Of a stretch of DNA of 64,000 nucleotides, positions 59,191 through 64,000 are shown piece after piece. The translations under genes were made by a program, and so were the position numbers. Origin of the DNA: Pararge aegeria (lineage: Eukaryota; Arthropoda; Insecta; Lepidoptera; Nymphalidae); the NCBI RefSeq assembly GCF_905163445.1, contig NC_053190.1:18819001-18883000 (forward strand). The letters run 5' to 3'. Below the pieces are notes generated by a model. It did not search any database and was not told the origin of the DNA. It was given only the letters and a program-made list of their open reading frames with translations. Numbering within the stretch: position 1 is the first letter of the stretch; every line of letters begins with the position of its first letter.

Positions 59191-61300
59191 AAAAAAACAA
59201 AAATAAAACGGCTATTATTCTTATACACGTAACTTGTAAGAGACTATTGGTTGATTTGACGTAGCATTTTTATTACTTATTTTCATTGGTAGCTTATGAT
59301 GCTCGTTTCATCTAGAAAGTTTTTATTAACAAACTCAACAAAATATTATTGCAATCGTGCAAGTTAAACTGGTCGCCCTCGCGTTAGCAGCCAATGTACA
59401 ACCAGCAGTATATCCTTCGTACAATTAAAACATGGGCACAAAGTTGGCACAAACAAAGGAATTTCTAATCTCCAACCAGGCGGAAGATAAACAAATGTTA
59501 TGTAAGAGGCAGACGAAATAAGAACGAAACATCGAGAGTTACGTCCCGCTCCCACAAAACGAATAAGTAAACTCCAAATGAAGACGAAGAACGGCAAAAC
59601 TGGAGGCTTGCTCTTGAAAAGAATGCCGCCTAATGGATCTTAGGACACCTTCTCGTCATTAAGATTTCGTACAAAGAAACAATTTTTACCTTCGTAACTA
59701 AAATATAGATGTGCTGACATCTATACAAATGAGAAATAAATGAAAAATAACCGTATTTATGGCTATGAAACGGTAGTAGAACATATTTTTTGTTGTCTCG
59801 GAATGTCTGTAGCATCACAGGGTTTAAAGGGGTGTCAGACTGGCCGCGAAGCTACGTCAGAAGTTGAGAGCTCCATGACATAAGGGGTAAGTTCCCCCTA
59901 TGTCACCCTAACTCTAATTGGTAGCCACCTTCGAGGCTCGCATCTAGAGTTAGAGTGGCTTTGAGTAATCTGGGTTTGTTAGAATAGGGATTAGTCCATT
60001 CACTTTTGTAACCCATCGTCCAGGATTCAGGAGTACAGGATCGGAGTGTATTTCAAGAGCAAATCTCAAACTAACTACTGCTCCGACTCCTAACGTCATT
60101 TGTCATTGGAACCTAAGGACTAATCCGTAGTCTAACAAATTTTGATTACACGACGCCACTATCAATGTTAGACGTTTCTCGGATGTCATCGAGCCCTAGG
60201 ACACAATTCTTAGCGAGCTTCTCGCGAATAGCATCAAAAGAGACCCCAGCTTGGCAGCAGTCGGTTCTTAGAATTTGGTTATCTGTTAATTTTGACCAAC
60301 TTTTGATTGATGGTGTATGCTCCATCTCCTACAAGGAGGCATATACTTAGAACGGCCGACTGTAGTTTATTAAAGAAATTATACTGGAATATATTACTTT
60401 AAAGCGAGGCAACTGGCATTAGACGTTCTCGTAATGGGGTACATATACACTTGCTGGTACAATTTAATCAAACCGTTGCCTCGAGCCTAGATATTATGGT
60501 CTCTACGGTTTAAATGTCGTCGGAACAGGTTTTCCCATGCATTAAGGTGTTTGAAAAGTCAAGGATGAATTATCACTTAACTAAGATCAACCTCAGGTCA
60601 ACTAACGTAAATTGAAAGTTGTTTTATTATAGGTTCATTGAAATTATTAAAATCTAGTAAGTACCTATCTTAAGTAAGCTACAATATTTAGGTAATTCTA
60701 AAAGCAATTCATTACATTAGTGCACATAATAAAATGGTAGGCCTGTCAGCTTTCAAATATTTTAATAAAAATTTCGTTTAGGAGACGGTACCTTTGAGGC
60801 AGCTGAATAGGCAGGTTTTTTTTGGAAACAATATTTAACAGCAAAAATGAAATATTTAATTCCAGTAGAGGAATTTGTGGAACCTTTTGTTTATTTACAA
60901 AGGATATTTTTTTCTATGTCAAGAGATTCGTGCTGGTTCTCCTCGATATAAGCGATAAGCTCACAATCAACTACTACCAGATCCGTTTCCAACAGAAAAG
61001 CCCTATTTGAAAATAAACTTAGAAATTTTTAGTTCGATTAAAATACTTTTAGTGTTTCTTTTTTTCAAATAGCACTTCGATGGCACTTAAGTCTTTGACT
61101 TCGTCATTACTAAAGCCAGCGCTAGTAGTTAGTATCTATATCTGGAATACTTTACTTTAAGACAATGTGTTTGAGATTCATGTTTGTGATTAGCACTTGC
61201 GTGATTTTATAAGTTATGCCTACTTAGAATTTGACTTAACAATTTCCAAACATTGTAAAGTCAAACGTGAGTAGAGAGTGTATTTTAAAGATATGTGTAT

Positions 61301-61343
61301 ATTAATAATTTTTTCAATCTTTAAGATTGAAAAAATTATTAAT
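61301..61343. repeat. Perfect inverted repeat, 21-bp arms
   Basis: The arms begin 'attaataattttttcaatc' and meet around a single T, so the whole is nearly a continuous 43-base palindrome. It is AT-rich. Confidence 0.9.
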
Positions 61344-62754
61344 TTCACCGTGCAGGATTGGTTGATTTTTGAGTATGATAGAAAATTAACTTAACTGAAT
61401 GAGTACATGTCTGAAACGCGGTCGCTTACTTTGGCGCTCATTAGGAGGCTCAGAGACACAGCTGGCAATGAACAGAGCCAATCTGGGAGTATCTCTACGT
61501 GAACAAACCAAGAATTAGATCGGTAGAAGAACTACATTTACCGCCGTAGCTCGAAGAGACGTGAAGTTCAAATGGCAATGGGCGGGGCACCATAGCTCGT
61601 AGAACCGATGGATATTGGAGTCATAATGTCCCGGAAGGGCAATAAATGCAGCGTCGGCAAACCTCAACAAGGTCCAAAGACAACATCAAACGAGTCGCTG
61701 GGACTAGTAACGTTGACTCTGGAATACATAAGACCTGAGTCCAGCAGTGGACGTTCGGATAACCACTGGTTGAGATGGTGAAGTACTTACTTTCGTTGTA
61801 TACCATGAAATTCCGCAAAGTAATGCCTGCATCTATCCAATATCCAACACTAGGACTATAGACAATCTATTTCGGCAGTGTCTGTGTGGGCAATAGTGGC
61901 ACAAGAAATAGCTACGGGTATTGTAAGTCTGGCGGCGCGGGCGTGTGAACCACGTGCGTGAACGCTGCCTTGCTGTCTTTTTGTTCCTCCACTCATTTTT
62001 GCTATCCGCGGCGAGGGCATTCACCCGCGCCGTCATATTTTAATATCTTTACGTTCATTACCAACTCCACTGGTTATGTGATTAGTAGTTTAAATCTGAG
62101 CGATTGTTTGTATGACTACCTTCAGAGCCAGAGAACATTAAAATCAGGCAGACTTAACATTTCAAAATGATTAAAATAAATGCATTATGAATTTGAAACA
62201 AATACATTAATAAACTGTATGTGAAACTAATGAGGGAGTTGGAGAGTTGTCCTGAACCCACTCCGTACACCGGTGAACAAAAACTACAAAACAAATATTT
62301 TTTCTTGATTTTTTTTAAGTACAGAAAGTTCGATTCGCGGTGCACTTTCGTACTTTCTACGACGCTCCCGTTGGGAAGCCCTAACTAAACGATAAAATAG
62401 AAGTTTCTACAGCGTCAGATATTATTTATCAATAAACAGGCTAGTTAGGTGATACATCTTATTGCATTCAAACATAAAATAAACAAATCGTAAAAATAAA
62501 TCACACATGAATTATTTATAGATTTCATTTAATTTGCGATTGCTCAACACACATACTGTGCATACATGGCTTAAAAATTTGAGGGTTTCCATCGATTTCC
62601 TGATCCCGAGACGACCTTCCAGAGAATACAAAGAAACAAAAGAGAAATCAGTAACCAAATAACATCATATGAATATATATTCACTCGGTTTATAAAATAG
62701 AAATAACCTCCTCCTATCTTGAAGTCAGAGAATTGGAAGACTCTGCGTACACTA

Positions 62755-62850
62755 TGGAGATTTCACTATGTTTTCCTTACCCGTTAAAGCAAGTGATATT
62801 TACGTGTTTTAATTAAAAACGCACATAACTGTGAAAAGTTAAATGTGGTA
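62755..62850 (-). repeat. SINE family B fragment
   Basis: 'tcactatgttttccttaccc', 'gttaaagcaagtgatattta' and 'cgcacataactgtgaaaagt' form the middle of the family. Confidence 0.6.
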
Positions 62851-63479
62851 TTTTGAAGGAGTCGTAACTCGTAGTTAATTTAGGTTCTAGTCGCCACCGC
62901 AGCACCAAGTGCACTTCAACTCTGATTTGATCACGTAAAGCGATACCGCGAGATTAGATATCTCGTCCGTTGAGACACTAATTCCCGTTTTCAGCAAACC
63001 TAGGCATCGCCTAAATCGAATGCCTAATGGAAATGGTCTATAGAAGCGATTCAACAACTTTACGATGATAATTACGAACGGTTAACGGTTGATGTATGGC
63101 TAGGAATCTCCTTAGATTAGTCGTTACTTATCTAGGCAATGCCTTCTTCGCTAATGAAAACGGGCATAAGCCTTCTGTGTAATGTTTAAGAGCAAACTTT
63201 TAGCTAAGCAAACTTATTTAACGCTTGAGCATTTAGCATGTATCGTGGAACCTACTCCGCGCTTCAAAAGCGAGTTGAGACTTCTGCAGGTATTTAGAAT
63301 TCAAAAACAAGACCGCCAAAGCAACTTTGTTGCCAGCTGCGAGTTGATTACACTCTGCAGCCCTCGCTATTGCCTCTCGCCTCTCGGGAAGTGCGCGGGT
63401 GCCAAGCCGTACCATAATAGCGCCCTTCGAGAGGGTGAGGGAATAGAGCTACCATATTATGTATGAGAAACTTTTCTGG

Positions 63480-63549
63480 CACACCTGTTCGGGTATATAT
63501 ATATATATATATATACCCGAACAGGTGTGTATATATATATATATATATA
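63480..63549. repeat. Perfect palindrome around (TA)11, followed by (TA)10
   Basis: 'cacacctgttcggg' at 63,480-63,493 is followed by 22 bases of TA and then its exact complement 'cccgaacaggtgtg' at 63,516-63,529, a 50-base perfect palindrome. A further (TA)10 tract follows. It could extrude as a cruciform. Confidence 0.9.
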
Positions 63550-63756
63550 CCTTTAGTACTTAACTTCTAAACTCCTAATCCAACGTCAGCTTCGAGTTTC
63601 GACTATCGATACTCGGTAGCATCGTGCAAGAAAAATGTATCAAAATATAAATCAAATTCATCCACACTTCTACAGCAAGCTCCTGGCAAAATAAAAAAGG
63701 GATTACACCATTTGCAACTCTTATTAAAATAATATAAGGATAATTTTGTTTTGGTA

Positions 63757-63960
63757 TTACATTTTTTGATACTTGAAATTGTCTTCACTATTGTAAGCAC
63801 CTAAACCGTACTGCATAATTTTGTTCACGTACCAATTCGAATAGTCATAACCTTTAATTATTGTAACGAGCATCGCCAGAGGCCCACTAAAATCGCCGTT
63901 AAAAGGGGTCCTTTCAAAGTACGAGTATGCACTATGTATTTGATCGGGAAGCTTTGCCAT
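63757..63960 (-). CDS. Hypothetical short ORF or exon at the window edge
   Basis: This open frame of 67 codons starts at an ATG, with an in-frame TAA six codons upstream. It reads like globular protein ('MAKLPDQIHSAYSYFERTP', 'GDFSGPLAMLVTIIKGYDYS', 'NWYVNKIMQYGLGAYNSED'), with balanced composition and few low-complexity runs, unlike neighbouring chance frames. I do not recognise a family. It could be a small protein, an exon of a gene lying mostly beyond the right edge, or a remnant of a pseudogene. No splice borders decide the matter. Confidence 0.3.
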   Translation of the reverse strand: MAKLPDQIHSAYSYFERTPFNGDFSGPLAMLVTIIKGYDYSNWYVNKIMQYGLGAYNSEDNFKYQKM

Positions 63961-64000
63961 TATGAGCAGCTTGGTTTATTTTTCCCCTTTTGTACTTACT

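Larger units (their letters stand above)
54450..63756. other. Gene-free right flank
   Basis: No exon could be supported. Open frames are below 106 codons and none shows a known domain. The interval would contain upstream introns of the GC-rich gene if that gene extends this way. It holds SINE B fragments at 56,570-56,625, 58,616-58,710 and 62,755-62,850, a common repeat at 59,020-59,190, and palindromes and a tandem duplication listed separately. Confidence 0.5.

Noticed and set aside
1..64000. CRISPR array, operon or prokaryotic island
   Set aside because: The tandem repeats seen are microsatellites or a two-copy duplication, not spaced repeats. All recognisable genes are intron-containing and animal.

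Overview
This window is a piece of insect nuclear DNA, almost certainly from a moth or butterfly (Lepidoptera). It is AT-rich, gene-poor and full of short retroelements. Several repeat families recur whose tRNA-like heads and LINE-like 3' tails I recognise, from general knowledge, as lepidopteran. Its one clearly identifiable gene is the animal gene DTL/Cdt2 (lethal(2)denticleless), split by introns with GT..AG borders. No bacterial gene cluster, CRISPR array, organelle segment or virus was seen. I cannot name the species.

Layout. Positions 1-23,700 hold no gene I can support. They hold SINEs, LINE 3' tails, Helitron-like fragments, microsatellites, and one promoter-like stretch near 16,740-16,880 (a palindromic CRE-type site and a TATA box). 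The gene core is 23,755-31,900. On the minus strand lies a 622-residue, very basic, Lys/Arg/Ser-rich protein of unknown family with an N-terminal cysteine cluster. About 1.4 kb away, on the plus strand and pointing the other way, lies a four-exon Cdt2 gene whose exons can be joined in phase into a 682-residue protein. Cdt2 is the substrate receptor of the CRL4 ubiquitin ligase that destroys PCNA-bound replication proteins. The head-to-head arrangement is compatible with shared promoter control, but this is inference.

From 31,900 to 41,400 the DNA is mostly non-repetitive and non-coding, with CpG-richer stretches, one of which (about 40,028-40,421) looks like an initiator plus 5' leader. Between 41,524 and 54,444 there are three GC-rich minus-strand blocks with good splice borders, all in phase 0. 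They appear to be the last three exons of an otherwise unseen gene with an 11.6 kb final intron. That intron carries two oppositely oriented, 5'-truncated copies of a jockey-like LINE. Positions 54,450-64,000 again lack a supported gene but contain several strikingly perfect palindromes and a 47-bp tandem duplication. A short ORF at the right edge could be an exon of a gene lying mostly outside.

The most useful points for a second look are the unknown protein divergent from Cdt2, the three-exon GC-rich gene, a SINE split by a later insertion at 21,217-21,660, a SINE carrying an inverted copy of its own tail (14,490-14,551), and three near-perfect or perfect hairpins at 56,284, 61,301 and 63,480. 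I did not find convincing evidence of a wholly new biological system.
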